Below are positions 53,930 to 62,728 of a DNA stretch of 64,000 nucleotides, in pieces. The position numbers and the translations under genes are program-made. The notes under the pieces are model-generated. The model was not told the DNA's origin. It worked only from the letters and a program-made list of their open reading frames with translations, and did not search any database. Origin of the DNA: DASQFY01 sp036397815 (lineage in GTDB: Bacteria; Chloroflexota; Limnocylindria; QHBO01); contig DASWIE010000030.1 of NCBI GenBank assembly GCA_036397815.1, positions 1 to 64,000 on the forward strand, in the 5' to 3' direction. How positions within the stretch are numbered: position 1 is the stretch's first letter; every line of letters begins with the position of its first letter.

Positions 53930-55387
53930 GTGCTAGCCACCGCGGCCATCGTCCTGGCCGCCGGGCAAGGGACCCGGATGCGATCCCGTCTGCCCAAGGT
54001 CCTCCACCCATTGGCCGGCCGCCCGATGATCGAGCATGTGCTCGGCGCGCTCGCCAGCGCCGGCATCGAGCACCGGGTGGTGGTCACCGGCCACGGCGCC
54101 GACCAGCTCGAGGCGGCGCTCGGCGAACGGGCCCCGACAGTCCGCCAGGAGCCCCAGCTGGGCACCGCCGATGCGGTCCGGCAGGGGCTGAGCAGGGTGT
54201 CCTCAGGCGCGCGCCACGTTCTGGTGACAATGGGCGACGTTCCGCTGCTTCCCTCCGACCTTTTCCAGCGTCTCCTGCGCGAGCAGGCGGAGGGGGAGGC
54301 GACGGTGGCGCTGCTCTCGGCCCGCGTCGCCGATCCGACCGGGTACGGGCGGGTGCTGCGTGGCCCGGACGGCGGCGTGAGCGCGATCGTGGAGGAGGGC
54401 GACGCCGACCCCGCCACCCGGGCGATCGACGAGGTGAACGTCGGAACCTACTGCTTCGACGCCGCCTGGCTGCGCGCCAACGTGGGCCAGGTGCCCGCAT
54501 CGGCCTCGGGGGAGTACTACCTCACCGACCTCGTGGCCATGGCGGTTGGCGGCGGCCGTCGCGTGGCGGTCGTGACCGCGCCGCGCGCCGAGCTGACGAC
54601 CGGCATCAATGACCGTATCGCGCTGGCGGCCGCCGAGCGGCTGCTGCGCGCCGAGATCGCCGAGCGCCACATGCGCAACGGGGTCACCATCGTCGACCCG
54701 GCGACCACCTACATCGACGCCGCGGTCGAGATCGGGCAGGACGCCCGTATCGAGCCGTGGACGGTGCTCAAGGGCGCGACCGTGATCGCGCAGGACGCGG
54801 TGATCGGCCCGCAGGCGGAGCTGCGTGACTCGCGCATCGGGCCGCGCACGGTCGTGTGGGCCAGCGTGATCGAGGAGTCGACCGTGGCCGAGGACGTGGA
54901 GATCGGTCCGTACAGCCACCTGCGCCCCGGCTGCCAGATCGGTCCTCGCTGCCGGATCGGCAATTACGCCGAGCTCAAGCAGACGCGCATGGGGGCCGGC
55001 ACGCAGGTGCACCACTTCAGCTACCTGGGCGACGCCGAGGTGGGCGAGGAGGTCAACATCGGCGCTGGCACGGTGACTGCTAACTTTGACGGCGTGCGGA
55101 AGCACCCGACGATCATCGGCGACGGTGCGTTCATCGGCGTCGACACCATGCTCCGCGCTCCAATCACCGTCGGGCCCGGGGCCAAGACCGGTGCCGGCGC
55201 CGTGGTGACGCGTGACGTCCCGGCCGGCAAGACGGTGGTCGGCATGCCGGCGCGTCTGATCGACGCCCGGCGGCGCAGCCGCGAGGCCAGCCCCGAGCCG
55301 CCTCCGGAGCCGGCCCCGGAGCCGGCGGCCTCGGCCGCCGATCGGAAACCGCAGGCGGGAGGCAGGTCGAACCCGGCCGATGGCTGA
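53930..55387 (+). CDS. glmU: Bifunctional GlmU (N-acetyltransferase/uridyltransferase)
   Basis: A 485-residue enzyme from GTG 53930. N-terminal uridyltransferase: IVLAAGQGTRMRSRLPKVLHPLAGRPM, GTADAV and the metal-binding EVNVGTYCFD. C-terminal left-handed beta-helix with hexapeptide repeats (about 240-440), including HHFSYLGDAEVG and NIGAGTVTANFDG. It makes UDP-GlcNAc from GlcN-1-P, completing the glmM-glmS pathway. The tail is Pro/Glu/Ala-rich. Confidence 0.96.
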   Translation: MLATAAIVLAAGQGTRMRSRLPKVLHPLAGRPMIEHVLGALASAGIEHRVVVTGHGADQLEAALGERAPTVRQEPQLGTADAVRQGLSRVSSGARHVLVTMGDVPLLPSDLFQRLLREQAEGEATVALLSARVADPTGYGRVLRGPDGGVSAIVEEGDADPATRAIDEVNVGTYCFDAAWLRANVGQVPASASGEYYLTDLVAMAVGGGRRVAVVTAPRAELTTGINDRIALAAAERLLRAEIAERHMRNGVTIVDPATTYIDAAVEIGQDARIEPWTVLKGATVIAQDAVIGPQAELRDSRIGPRTVVWASVIEESTVAEDVEIGPYSHLRPGCQIGPRCRIGNYAELKQTRMGAGTQVHHFSYLGDAEVGEEVNIGAGTVTANFDGVRKHPTIIGDGAFIGVDTMLRAPITVGPGAKTGAGAVVTRDVPAGKTVVGMPARLIDARRRSREASPEPPPEPAPEPAASAADRKPQAGGRSNPADG

Positions 55388-55393
55388 CCGGCG

Positions 55394-56767
55394 ATGATCG
55401 ACAACTGGCTCATCGACCTGGCCATCGTCGCAGGGCTGATCCTGATCGGCGGCTTCTTCGCGGCCTCCGAGATCGCGCTGATCACCGTCAAGCGCCACCG
55501 CCTGAACCAGCTGATCAGCGAGGGCAACCGCGGCGCGCGGACCGCGAAGCGGGTCACCGACGACCCGAGCCGCTTCCTGGCCACGATCCAGATCGCGATC
55601 ACCTTCCTCGGCTTCCTGGCCGCCGCGGTCGGTGCCGTCTCGCTCTCCCGCTCGCTGGAGGGGCTGATCGGGATCATCCCGTTCCTGAGCGACGCCGCCG
55701 CCGCCGGGATCAGCTTCGTGCTGGTCACGCTCTTCATCGCGCTGGCGTCGATCATCGTCGGCGAGCTGGTGCCCAAGACGCTGGCGCTCACCTTCGCAGA
55801 CCGCTTCGCGCTGGTGGTCGCCCCGGCCATCGGCCTCCTCGACCGCGTCCTGCGGCCGATCGTCTGGCTCGTGTCGAGCGTCTCCAACGTCCTCGTCCGG
55901 CTGCTGGGGGGCACGGAGCGGCCGCAGGCCGGCTACCTGTCGACCGAGGAGCTGAAGATGCTGGTCGAGACCGGCAGCGAGACGGGCGGTATCGAGAAGG
56001 ACGAGAAGGAGATGATCCACGGCGTCATCGAGCTCGGCGAGACGCAGGTCCACGAGGTGATGGTGCCGCGCATCGGGATCCAGGCGATCGAGGTCAACGA
56101 CCCGATCGACGACGTGCTCGACATGATCATCCGGGCGGGCCACTCGCGCCTGCCGGTGTACGAGGAGAGCCTGGACAACGTCGTCGGCATCCTCTACGCC
56201 AAGGACCTGCTGCCCTACCTGAAGCGCGACGGCGGTGAGACGCCCCAGATCGACATCCGCAAGATCGCCCGACCGCCGGTCTACGTCCCGGAGACGATGG
56301 CGGTCGACGAGCTGCTGCACCAGATGCAGTCCACCAAGCGCCACATCGCGATCGTGGTGGACGAGTACGGTGGGACCGCCGGGCTGATCACGCTCGAGGA
56401 CGTGGTCGAGGAGATCGTGGGCGAGATCCAGGACGAGTACGACACCGAGGAGTCGCTGGTCGAGCCGATCGAGTCGGACGGGCAGCGAGCCTTCCGGCTG
56501 GACGGCCGGGTGAGCATGGACGACCTGCGCGACCTCTTCGAGCTCCCTGATACCGAGGAGGAGGACGAGGAGGCGTACGACACGGTCGGCGGGTTCATCG
56601 TGCACCGGGTCGGCCGGATCCCGCTCCCCGGCGCGGAGGTCCCCTTCCAGGACGTCATGCTGAAGGTCGAGGCCGCCGAGCCCCGGCGCGTCGCCAAGGT
56701 TCTGGCCACGCGTCCGGAGCGGACGAACGGCGAGGAGAACGGCTCAGAGCCTGCGCCGCAGTCCTAA
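55394..56767 (+). CDS. CNNM/CBS-domain membrane transporter (HlyC/CorC family)
   Basis: A 457-residue protein. The DUF21/CNNM core (about 1-200) has GGFFAASEIALITVKRHRL, RFLATIQIAITFLGFLAAAVGA and VGELVPKTLAL. Two CBS domains (about 210-340) follow with MVPRIGIQAIE and VDEYGGTAGLITLEDVVEEIVGEI, then a CorC_HlyC domain (about 360-440). The family moves Mg2+ or other divalent ions; haemolysin labels are historical. Seven bases after glmU and convergent with the next gene. Confidence 0.93.
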   Translation: MIDNWLIDLAIVAGLILIGGFFAASEIALITVKRHRLNQLISEGNRGARTAKRVTDDPSRFLATIQIAITFLGFLAAAVGAVSLSRSLEGLIGIIPFLSDAAAAGISFVLVTLFIALASIIVGELVPKTLALTFADRFALVVAPAIGLLDRVLRPIVWLVSSVSNVLVRLLGGTERPQAGYLSTEELKMLVETGSETGGIEKDEKEMIHGVIELGETQVHEVMVPRIGIQAIEVNDPIDDVLDMIIRAGHSRLPVYEESLDNVVGILYAKDLLPYLKRDGGETPQIDIRKIARPPVYVPETMAVDELLHQMQSTKRHIAIVVDEYGGTAGLITLEDVVEEIVGEIQDEYDTEESLVEPIESDGQRAFRLDGRVSMDDLRDLFELPDTEEEDEEAYDTVGGFIVHRVGRIPLPGAEVPFQDVMLKVEAAEPRRVAKVLATRPERTNGEENGSEPAPQS

Positions 56768-56776
56768 ATCGAAGTC

Positions 56777-57832
56777 CTAGATCGAGATCACCGACTCGAC
56801 CAGCAGCCGAAGCGCGGCCCGGTTCTCTTCCGGGACGGACAGGGCGGCGACGTTGGCGAGCGCCATCTCCCGGTAGCGGAGCGCCTCGCGCCTGGCGTGC
56901 TCATGCGCGCCGCTGCGTTCCAGGATCGCCAGCACCTCGTCCACCTGCTCCTGCGTCATCGGCACCTCGACCTCCGGCGGCAGGCTGCCATCGGTGGCCC
57001 TGATCGGCTGGTAGATCTCGCGCAGCCGTGCGGCGTCGGGCTCGGAGGCATGCTGCAGCGCCCACACCAGCGGAAGCGTCTTCTTGCGCTTGCGAACGTC
57101 GCCCGCCACCGGCTTGCCCGAGTCTCGCGTCGCCCAGAAGGTGCCCTTCAGGTCATCGGCCATCTGGAAGGCGATTCCGAGCTCGAAGCCGAAGCGGCGG
57201 AAGGCCTCGACGGTCTCCTCGTCGCGGTCGGCCAGCATGGCGCCCTGCTGCAGTGACGCGCCCAGCAGCGCGGCGGTCTTCTTGCCGATCATCTCCATGT
57301 ACTCGTCCACGGTGACGTCCACCCGCCGCTCGAAGCTGATGTCCAGGTACTGCCCCTCGCACAGCGCCAGGCAGGTCTCGTCGTAGACGTGCATCACGTC
57401 AAGCAGCTTCTGCGGCTCGTACTTCTCCGAGTGCACGAGCCGATAGAGCGCGAGCCGTGACAGCGCGAACAGGGCGTCGCCGGCGTTGATGGCCATAGGC
57501 ACCCCCCAGATCGCCCACAGGGTGGGCCGATGCCGTCGCTCGCGATCCGAATCCTCGATGTCGTCGTGGACCAGGCTGAAGTTGTGGCCGAGCTCGACCG
57601 CGGCGGCGGCAGGCAGCGCGTCGTCATGGTTGCCGACCAGCGCCTCGTAGGCGAGCAGGCCGAGGAGGGGTCGCATCCGCTTGCCGCGCGGCCCCTCCGT
57701 CTGGTCCAGGCCGAGGTGGTAGGCGAGCATCTCGTACAGCGGCCGCGCGTGGCCCTGCCGCTCGTCGAGCACGGACCGCATCTCGCCCTCGATCTCGGCC
57801 AGCAGGTCGTTAAACTCGGTCTGGATGTCCAC
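56777..57832 (-). CDS. Polyprenyl (prenyl diphosphate) synthase
   Basis: The only clear minus-strand gene. A 351-residue protein from GTG 57832 ([15 protein letters not shown]): [14 protein letters not shown], first Asp-rich motif HDDIED (Asp90-Asp94), second motif DDLKG (Asp226-Asp227) and [12 protein letters not shown]. It extends IPP units into farnesyl, geranylgeranyl or longer chains; length cannot be told by eye. A longer frame reaching into recO is rejected. Convergent with the CNNM gene, divergent from recO. Confidence 0.92.
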   Translation of the reverse strand: MDIQTEFNDLLAEIEGEMRSVLDERQGHARPLYEMLAYHLGLDQTEGPRGKRMRPLLGLLAYEALVGNHDDALPAAAAVELGHNFSLVHDDIEDSDRERRHRPTLWAIWGVPMAINAGDALFALSRLALYRLVHSEKYEPQKLLDVMHVYDETCLALCEGQYLDISFERRVDVTVDEYMEMIGKKTAALLGASLQQGAMLADRDEETVEAFRRFGFELGIAFQMADDLKGTFWATRDSGKPVAGDVRKRKKTLPLVWALQHASEPDAARLREIYQPIRATDGSLPPEVEVPMTQEQVDEVLAILERSGAHEHARREALRYREMALANVAALSVPEENRAALRLLVESVISI

Positions 57833-57859
57833 TCCGAGAGCGTACCCGACCGGAGACCG

Positions 57860-58645
57860 ATGAGCCGCGCACGCCTCTACAAGACGGAGGGCATCGTCCT
57901 GCGCTCGATGGACCTGGGCGAGGCGGATCGGGTGCTCACCGTGCTCACCCCGCGGCTCGGCAAGCTGCGCGTCATCGCCAAGGGGATCCGTCGCCCGCGC
58001 TCCCGCCTGGGCGGGGGATTGGAGCCGTTCAGCGACGTTCACCTGGTACTGGCGGTGGGGCGCACCTTCGACGTCGTCACTCAGGCCGCGCTCGAGGACC
58101 CGCACCTTGGCCTGCGCAACGACCTGCATTCCACGGCGGCGGCCTGGTACCTCATCGAGCTGGCCGACCGCTTCTGCGAGGGGACGGCCGACTCGCACGG
58201 CGCCTTCATCCTGCTGGCGCAGAGCCTCAGCGCCCTGGATGCCGCCCCGCTCGACGTGTCGCGCGAGGTCGTGGCCCGCTGGTTCGAGCTGCACCTCCTC
58301 GATGCGATGGGCTTCCGGCCGGAGCTGACGACCTGCCTGGAGTGCGGCGCCGGGATCGGGCCGGAGGGGAACGCGTTCTCGCCGGTCGCCGGCGGCGTGG
58401 TGGGCCCCGAGTGCGCGCACGCCTCGCTGGGCGCGCGGTCGATCTCGGCGGAAGGGCTCAAGGTCCTGCGCCATCTGCAGCGATCCTCGCTGACCGCGGT
58501 CCTGCGACTACAGGTTCCCTCGGCGCTGCATCGGGAGGTGGAGCGGCTGCTGCACGCAACCGTCTCAGCCGTCCTGGAGCGCGAGCTGCGCACCCGCGAC
58601 TTCCTTGCCGAGGTCGCGGCCCGCGAGGCCGCCGTCCTGACGTGA
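57860..58645 (+). CDS. recO: DNA repair protein RecO
   Basis: A 261-residue protein from ATG 57860. The OB domain has [25 protein letters not shown] and [19 protein letters not shown]. The helical domain carries a Cys-rich zinc segment (CLECGAGIG ... GPECAH). It loads RecA at gaps with RecR. Only 27 bases separate it from the divergent polyprenyl synthase, so each promoter must extend into the other gene. Confidence 0.94.
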   Translation: MSRARLYKTEGIVLRSMDLGEADRVLTVLTPRLGKLRVIAKGIRRPRSRLGGGLEPFSDVHLVLAVGRTFDVVTQAALEDPHLGLRNDLHSTAAAWYLIELADRFCEGTADSHGAFILLAQSLSALDAAPLDVSREVVARWFELHLLDAMGFRPELTTCLECGAGIGPEGNAFSPVAGGVVGPECAHASLGARSISAEGLKVLRHLQRSSLTAVLRLQVPSALHREVERLLHATVSAVLERELRTRDFLAEVAAREAAVLT

Positions 58646-58950
58646 CCGTGGCGCGGCTGCGAATCGAGCGAGCGATACGCAGATGTTCACGAGGAGAGCC
58701 GTAGCGAGGCACTCGAGCCGATGTCGGCTCGCCACGGCCGCGTCTCACGCTCAGCAGCACCTCGCCCCCGGGACGAAACGGCGTCATCCCCAGGCTAATG
58801 GTCTGTACATGCGCATTTGCGTAATTCGGCGGATCGTCTCCGGTGCGCAGGCGGCTGCCTGACCTGACCGGTTCTCCAGTCGGTGCCTGCTAGACTCGAA
58901 CGCCCACCCATCGGTCCAACATCTGGTGCACCGGAGGCCATCCAGAGACC
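58646..58950. other. Non-coding recO-glyS region
   Basis: 305 bases with no credible gene. It has a palindrome CGAGCCGA-TG-TCGGCTCG (58714-58731) that could be a recO terminator without a T-run, an extended -10 promoter (58888-58896) and a 16-mer CCCACCCATCGGTCCA (58903-58918) also found in the rpoC leader (7793-7808). No T-box is seen. Confidence 0.6.
58888..58896 (+). promoter_or_regulatory. Extended -10 promoter of glyS
   Basis: TGC-TAGACT at 58888-58896 with no convincing -35 box; TGACCG (58865-58870) is 20 bases upstream. The start near 58903 would give a leader of about 48 bases. Confidence 0.5.
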
Positions 58951-60324
58951 GTGCCTGCCCCCAACATGGAGGTCATTGTCAGCCTCGCCAAGCGGCGGGG
59001 GTTCGTCTTTCCCTCCAGCGAGATCTACGGTGGCATGGGCGGCTTCTGGGACTACGGGCCCCTGGGCGTGGAGCTCAAGAACAACGTCAAGGCCGCCTGG
59101 TGGCGCTCCATGGTCCAGCTCCGCGACGACGTGGTGGGTATCGACGCGGCGATCATCATGAACCCTCGGGTCTGGGAGGTCTCCGGCCACGTCGGCGGCT
59201 TCAGCGACCCCATGGTCGACTGTCGCAACTGCAAGCTCCGCTTCCGGGCGGACGACCTCAAGGGCAAGCCGTCCGAGATCGCATGCCCGAACTGCGGCAT
59301 GAAGGGCACCCTGACCGAGGCCCGCCAGTTCAACCTCATGTTCAAGACCAACGTCGGGCCGGTCGAGGAGACGGCGAGCGAGGCGTACCTGCGCCCCGAG
59401 ACCGCCCAGGGCATATTCGTCAACTTCGATAACGTCGCCACCACCACCCGCAAGAAGCTGCCGTTCGGGATCGCGCAGGTCGGCAGGGCCTTTCGCAACG
59501 AGATCACGCCGGGCAACTTCATCTTCCGCGACCGCGAGTTCGAGCTGATGGAGCTGGAGTTCTTCGTCCATCCCAGCCAGGAGGACGAGTGGTTCGTCTA
59601 CTGGGTCACCGAGCGCCTGCGCTGGTGGACCGATGTGATGGGGATCGACCGATCCCGCCTGCGCCTTCGCCCGCACGAGGCCGATGAGCTCTCCCACTAC
59701 TCGAAGCAGACGACCGATGTGGAGTACGCCTTCCCGATGGGCTGGTCCGAGCTGGAGGGCGTGGCCGACCGCACCGACTTCGACCTCTCAGCCCACGCTG
59801 CCGGCTCCGGCAAGGGGCTCGCCGTCTTCGACGAGGCGAGCGGGGAGCACGTCACGCCCTTCGTCATCGAGCCGGCGATGGGCGTGGATCGTGCGGTGCT
59901 CACCGTCCTTCTCGACGGCTATACGGAGGAGCAGGTCGCCGGCGAGCGGCGCGTGGTCCTGCGCGTGGCGCCATCGCTGGCGCCCGTGAAGGTGGCGGTG
60001 ATGCCGCTCCTTCGCAACCGGCCGGAGCTGGTCGAGCGGGCGCGGGCGCTGACCGCCGAGCTGAAGCCGCGCATGGCGGCGATCTACGACGACACCGCCT
60101 CCATCGGGAAGCTCTACCGCCGCCAGGACGAGATCGGCACGCCGTACTGCGTGACGGTCGACGTCGACTCCCTCGACGATGGGGCGGCCACTATCCGCGA
60201 GCGCGACTCGATGACCCAGGAGCGCGTGGCGATGGGGGACATCCCGGGTCGGCTCGCCGCGCTCCTGGACGGCACGGCGCCGTGGGAGGGCGTGCCGCGC
60301 GAGGCGGGCGATGTCCCCGCCTGA
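58951..60324 (+). CDS. glyS: Glycyl-tRNA synthetase (dimeric alpha2 type)
   Basis: A 457-residue class II synthetase. GTG 58951 or ATG 58966; GGAGG is at 58932. RRGFVFPSSEIYGGMGGFWDYGPLG, zinc cysteines C91xxC94 and C112xxC115, motif 2 ...FRNEITPGNFIFRDREF, motif 3 VIEPAMGVDRAVL and the C-terminal anticodon-binding domain. It charges tRNA-Gly. Single-chain bacterial/eukaryotic-like type rather than alpha2beta2. It overlaps the methyltransferase gene by 14 bases. Confidence 0.97.
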   Translation: MPAPNMEVIVSLAKRRGFVFPSSEIYGGMGGFWDYGPLGVELKNNVKAAWWRSMVQLRDDVVGIDAAIIMNPRVWEVSGHVGGFSDPMVDCRNCKLRFRADDLKGKPSEIACPNCGMKGTLTEARQFNLMFKTNVGPVEETASEAYLRPETAQGIFVNFDNVATTTRKKLPFGIAQVGRAFRNEITPGNFIFRDREFELMELEFFVHPSQEDEWFVYWVTERLRWWTDVMGIDRSRLRLRPHEADELSHYSKQTTDVEYAFPMGWSELEGVADRTDFDLSAHAAGSGKGLAVFDEASGEHVTPFVIEPAMGVDRAVLTVLLDGYTEEQVAGERRVVLRVAPSLAPVKVAVMPLLRNRPELVERARALTAELKPRMAAIYDDTASIGKLYRRQDEIGTPYCVTVDVDSLDDGAATIRERDSMTQERVAMGDIPGRLAALLDGTAPWEGVPREAGDVPA

Positions 60325-60985
60325 CGAGTCACGCCCGGACGACGTGCGCGCGGTCGAGATCGTCGGGGCCGGGTACGACCGCATGGCGGCGCGGTACCTC
60401 GCCAGCAACCGGTCGGGCGGGGCCCGCGACCGGTACCTGGAGCGGCTCCTGGCCCTGCTCACCGCGGCGTCCGACGTCCTGGAGCTCGGCTGCGGCGCCG
60501 GTGAGCCGGTGACGCGAGGGCTGGCACAGAGGCATCGCGTCACTGCGGTGGACATCTCGGCCGAGCAGCTGCGCATGGCCGCCGCGCGCGCGCCCGGTGC
60601 CCGTTTCCTGCAGGCAAGCATGCTCGACGTGGCCTTCGAGGCCGCCACGTTCGACGCGGTGGCGGCCTTCTGCGCGATCACCCACGTCCCGCGCCAGCAC
60701 CACGCCGACCTGCTGGGGCGGATCGCCGGTTGGCTGCGCCCTGGCGGCGTGCTGCTCATCTCGATGGGCGCGAGCGACGACCCCGGGACCGTCGAGGGGG
60801 ACTGGCTCGGCGTGCCGATGTACTTCAGCCACTTCGACGCCGTCACCAACCAGGGGCTGGTGCAGCGCGCCGGCTTCGAGCTGGTCGAGGCGGAGGTCGT
60901 CGAGGAGATCGGCCCGGACGGAACGGCCGAGCGATTCCTGTGGATCATCGGCAGACGCCTTCGCGGCGCGGAGGCGGGCGGATGA
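60311..60985 (+). CDS. Class I SAM-dependent methyltransferase
   Basis: A 224-residue protein. SAM motif I VLELGCGAGEPVT (about 56-68), acidic end of strand 2 TAVDISAEQL, and LLGRIAGWLRPGGVLLISMG. Its start lies inside the last codons of glyS. The family covers small-molecule, lipid and protein methylation; nothing in the sequence identifies the substrate. Its stop overlaps the TPR gene. Confidence 0.85.
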   Translation: MSPPDESRPDDVRAVEIVGAGYDRMAARYLASNRSGGARDRYLERLLALLTAASDVLELGCGAGEPVTRGLAQRHRVTAVDISAEQLRMAAARAPGARFLQASMLDVAFEAATFDAVAAFCAITHVPRQHHADLLGRIAGWLRPGGVLLISMGASDDPGTVEGDWLGVPMYFSHFDAVTNQGLVQRAGFELVEAEVVEEIGPDGTAERFLWIIGRRLRGAEAGG

Positions 60986-61734
60986 CCCGCCGCGGGACTG
61001 CGCTCGCCTCGGTCCAAGAGGCGTTCGATCGCGGCGATCACCAGGCCGTGCTGCGCCTGACCGAGTCGATCCTCGCCGAGCGACCCGGCGACGATGCCGC
61101 CCACGAGTTCCGCGCGCGCTCGCTCCTGGCACTGGGACGTGCCGAGGAGGCCGAGCGGCATGCCAGCGATGCGGTCCGCCTGGACCCCGATGAGATCCGC
61201 TATCGCGAGCTGTTGGCGCAGGCCCTGGCGGCTGGTGGGGCGCACCGCGACGCCGCCGTGGAATACCGGCGCCTGGCGCTCAACGACCCGCGACAGGCTG
61301 CCTGGATCGTGGCCGAGGCCGCCGAGCGCCTTGACGCGGCGCAGGCCACGGAAGCGGTCGACGCCGCCCGACGCGCCGTGCGGCTGGATCCGCGGAACGC
61401 GGCGGGCCAGCTGGCCCTGGCCCAGGGGCTGGCGCGAATCGGCGATGCCCGTGGCGCGCTGCAGGCCGCCGGATCTGCGGTCGAGCTGCTGCCCGGCGAT
61501 CCCGCCGCCCGCGAGGCGCTGGCGGACGCCCACTGGCTGTCCGGTCAGGAGGCCGCCGCCTTCTCGGACTTCCGCGGCCTGGCGATGGAGCTCAGCGGGC
61601 CGGCGCGCGAGCGGGTGCTCCGCAAGGCGCGAGCCCTGTACAGCCGGCGGGCGGGGCCGTTCGGGCGCGTCCTCGCCGCCGTGCCGTGGGCGTTCGCCGT
61701 CGCCCTGCGGCGCGGCTGGGCGCAGGTCGGGTGA
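60982..61734 (+). CDS. Tetratricopeptide-repeat protein
   Basis: A 250-residue helical protein with about five to six TPR-like units. The clearest end in DAVRLDPDEIRYRELLAQAL, RRAVRLDPRNAAGQLALAQGL and GSAVELLPGDPAAREALADA. It has no signal peptide; a C-terminal amphipathic stretch (about 224-250, FGRVLAAVPWAFAVALRRGW) may touch the membrane. A protein-interaction scaffold of unknown partner; coupled with its neighbours by ATGA/GTGA overlaps. Confidence 0.8.
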   Translation: MTRRGTALASVQEAFDRGDHQAVLRLTESILAERPGDDAAHEFRARSLLALGRAEEAERHASDAVRLDPDEIRYRELLAQALAAGGAHRDAAVEYRRLALNDPRQAAWIVAEAAERLDAAQATEAVDAARRAVRLDPRNAAGQLALAQGLARIGDARGALQAAGSAVELLPGDPAAREALADAHWLSGQEAAAFSDFRGLAMELSGPARERVLRKARALYSRRAGPFGRVLAAVPWAFAVALRRGWAQVG

Positions 61735-62129
61735 GCGCCGGTCGCCGGCCGACGCCCTCGGCCGCCGGATCGGGCACCACCGCGGGGGTGCTGCGAGACC
61801 ATTTGGCCGCCGCGCTGGGGAGCGCCATGCGTCGGGCCGAGCCGGAGGCGGTGGCCCTGACCGCCGATCGCACGAAGGCCATGGCGGTGGCGCTGGTCGG
61901 CCTCCCCGATTCGACGCCGGTCGACCTGACTCGCCTGGAAGTCGGCACCCGCCAGGCGGGTGTGATCCTGGGCTTCCATCCCGAGCACGTGCGGCGTCTG
62001 ATTCGATCCGGCCGCCTGCGTGCCCGGCGGCTGGGCGGGGACTACCGCGTGACGCTCGACGACCTGTGGCCGCTGATCGAGGTGCGATACCGTGAGCCCG
62101 GCCGGCGCCGGCTGCGGCCGCGGCGATGA
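61731..62129 (+). CDS. Small excisionase-type HTH DNA-binding protein
   Basis: A 132-residue protein from GTG 61731. Residues about 72-117 form a MerR/excisionase-type winged helix-turn-helix: TRQAGVILGFHPEHVRRLIRSGRLRARRLGGDYRVTLDDL. The N-terminal half (about 18-60) is Ala-rich and helical and not recognised. It is not next to an integrase or phage gene, so a regulator role is more likely than an excisionase. Basic C-terminus. Confidence 0.75.
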   Translation: MSAGRRPTPSAAGSGTTAGVLRDHLAAALGSAMRRAEPEAVALTADRTKAMAVALVGLPDSTPVDLTRLEVGTRQAGVILGFHPEHVRRLIRSGRLRARRLGGDYRVTLDDLWPLIEVRYREPGRRRLRPRR

Positions 62130-62665
62130 GCTCGCTGCGGGTCGTGCCCTCCGCCGAGCTCAGCGCTGCCGAGTGGTCGACGCTGACCGACCTCTGCGTG
62201 GCCGCATTCAACGAGCCCTGGGATAGTTACTGGGAGGACATCGGTCCAGGCGTCCACGTGCTGGCCGAAGACCCGGAGCGCGGCATCCTGGCCCACGCCG
62301 CGATCGTCGACCGGCTGCTCTATCCGGGCGACGCTGTCCTGCGGGCCGGCTACGTCGAGGCGGTCGCCGTGTGGCCGGACCTCCAGCGCACCGGCCTCGG
62401 CACGCGGGTGATGGAGGTCATCGACCGCATAGTCGACGAGCGATACGAGCTCGGCGCGCTGGGGACCGGCAGCCAGCCGTTCTACGCCCGCCTCGGCTGG
62501 GTCGTCTGGCAGGGTCCCACCTGGATCCGCAACCGGGACGGCACACTCGAGCGGTCGCCGGACGAAGACGGCGGCATCATGGTCCGCATCACGCCACGGA
62601 CACCGCGCGGGCTCGACCTGGCTCTGCCGATAGCCGTCGACTGGCGCCCCGGCGAGGTCTGGTAG
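62126..62665 (+). CDS. AAC(2')-like GNAT N-acetyltransferase
   Basis: A 179-residue GNAT enzyme closely resembling mycobacterial aminoglycoside 2'-N-acetyltransferases along its whole length: AAFNEPWDSYWEDIGPGVHVL, ILAHAAIVDRLLYPGDAVLRAGYVEAVAV, LGALGTGSQPFYARLGWVVWQGPT and the terminal DWRPGEVW. Acetyl-CoA loop LQRTGLGTRVM (about 90-100). In mycobacteria such enzymes occur chromosomally and acetylate aminoglycosides or native amine substrates. Whether this one confers resistance cannot be told. It overlaps the HTH gene. Confidence 0.8.
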   Translation: MSSLRVVPSAELSAAEWSTLTDLCVAAFNEPWDSYWEDIGPGVHVLAEDPERGILAHAAIVDRLLYPGDAVLRAGYVEAVAVWPDLQRTGLGTRVMEVIDRIVDERYELGALGTGSQPFYARLGWVVWQGPTWIRNRDGTLERSPDEDGGIMVRITPRTPRGLDLALPIAVDWRPGEVW

Positions 62666-62685
62666 GGCCGGGACTGAGCTCGCGG

Positions 62686-62691
62686 TACAAT
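62686..62691 (+). promoter_or_regulatory. Possible -10 box of ppdK
   Basis: TACAAT at 62686-62691 lies about 38 bases before the ppdK ATG. No good -35 box is visible. Placed in the 63-base gap after the acetyltransferase gene. Confidence 0.4.
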
Positions 62692-62728
62692 CGGGGCTCC
62701 CCAGCAGATACGAGGACTGTGCCAGCGC

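Noticed and set aside
55394..56767. A haemolysin toxin
   Set aside because: The HlyC/CorC label is historical; the CNNM, CBS and CorC_HlyC domain order is that of divalent-cation transporters.
58646..58950. A T-box leader before glyS
   Set aside because: Neither the T-box core sequence nor a specifier-loop arrangement with terminator and antiterminator is seen.
61731..62129. A prophage or integrative element marked by the excisionase-like HTH protein
   Set aside because: No integrase, attachment-site repeats or phage genes are nearby, and the gene is embedded in a coupled operon of normal composition.
62719..62721. GTG 62719 as the ppdK start
   Set aside because: It is not in frame with the ATP-grasp domain; ATG 62729 is.
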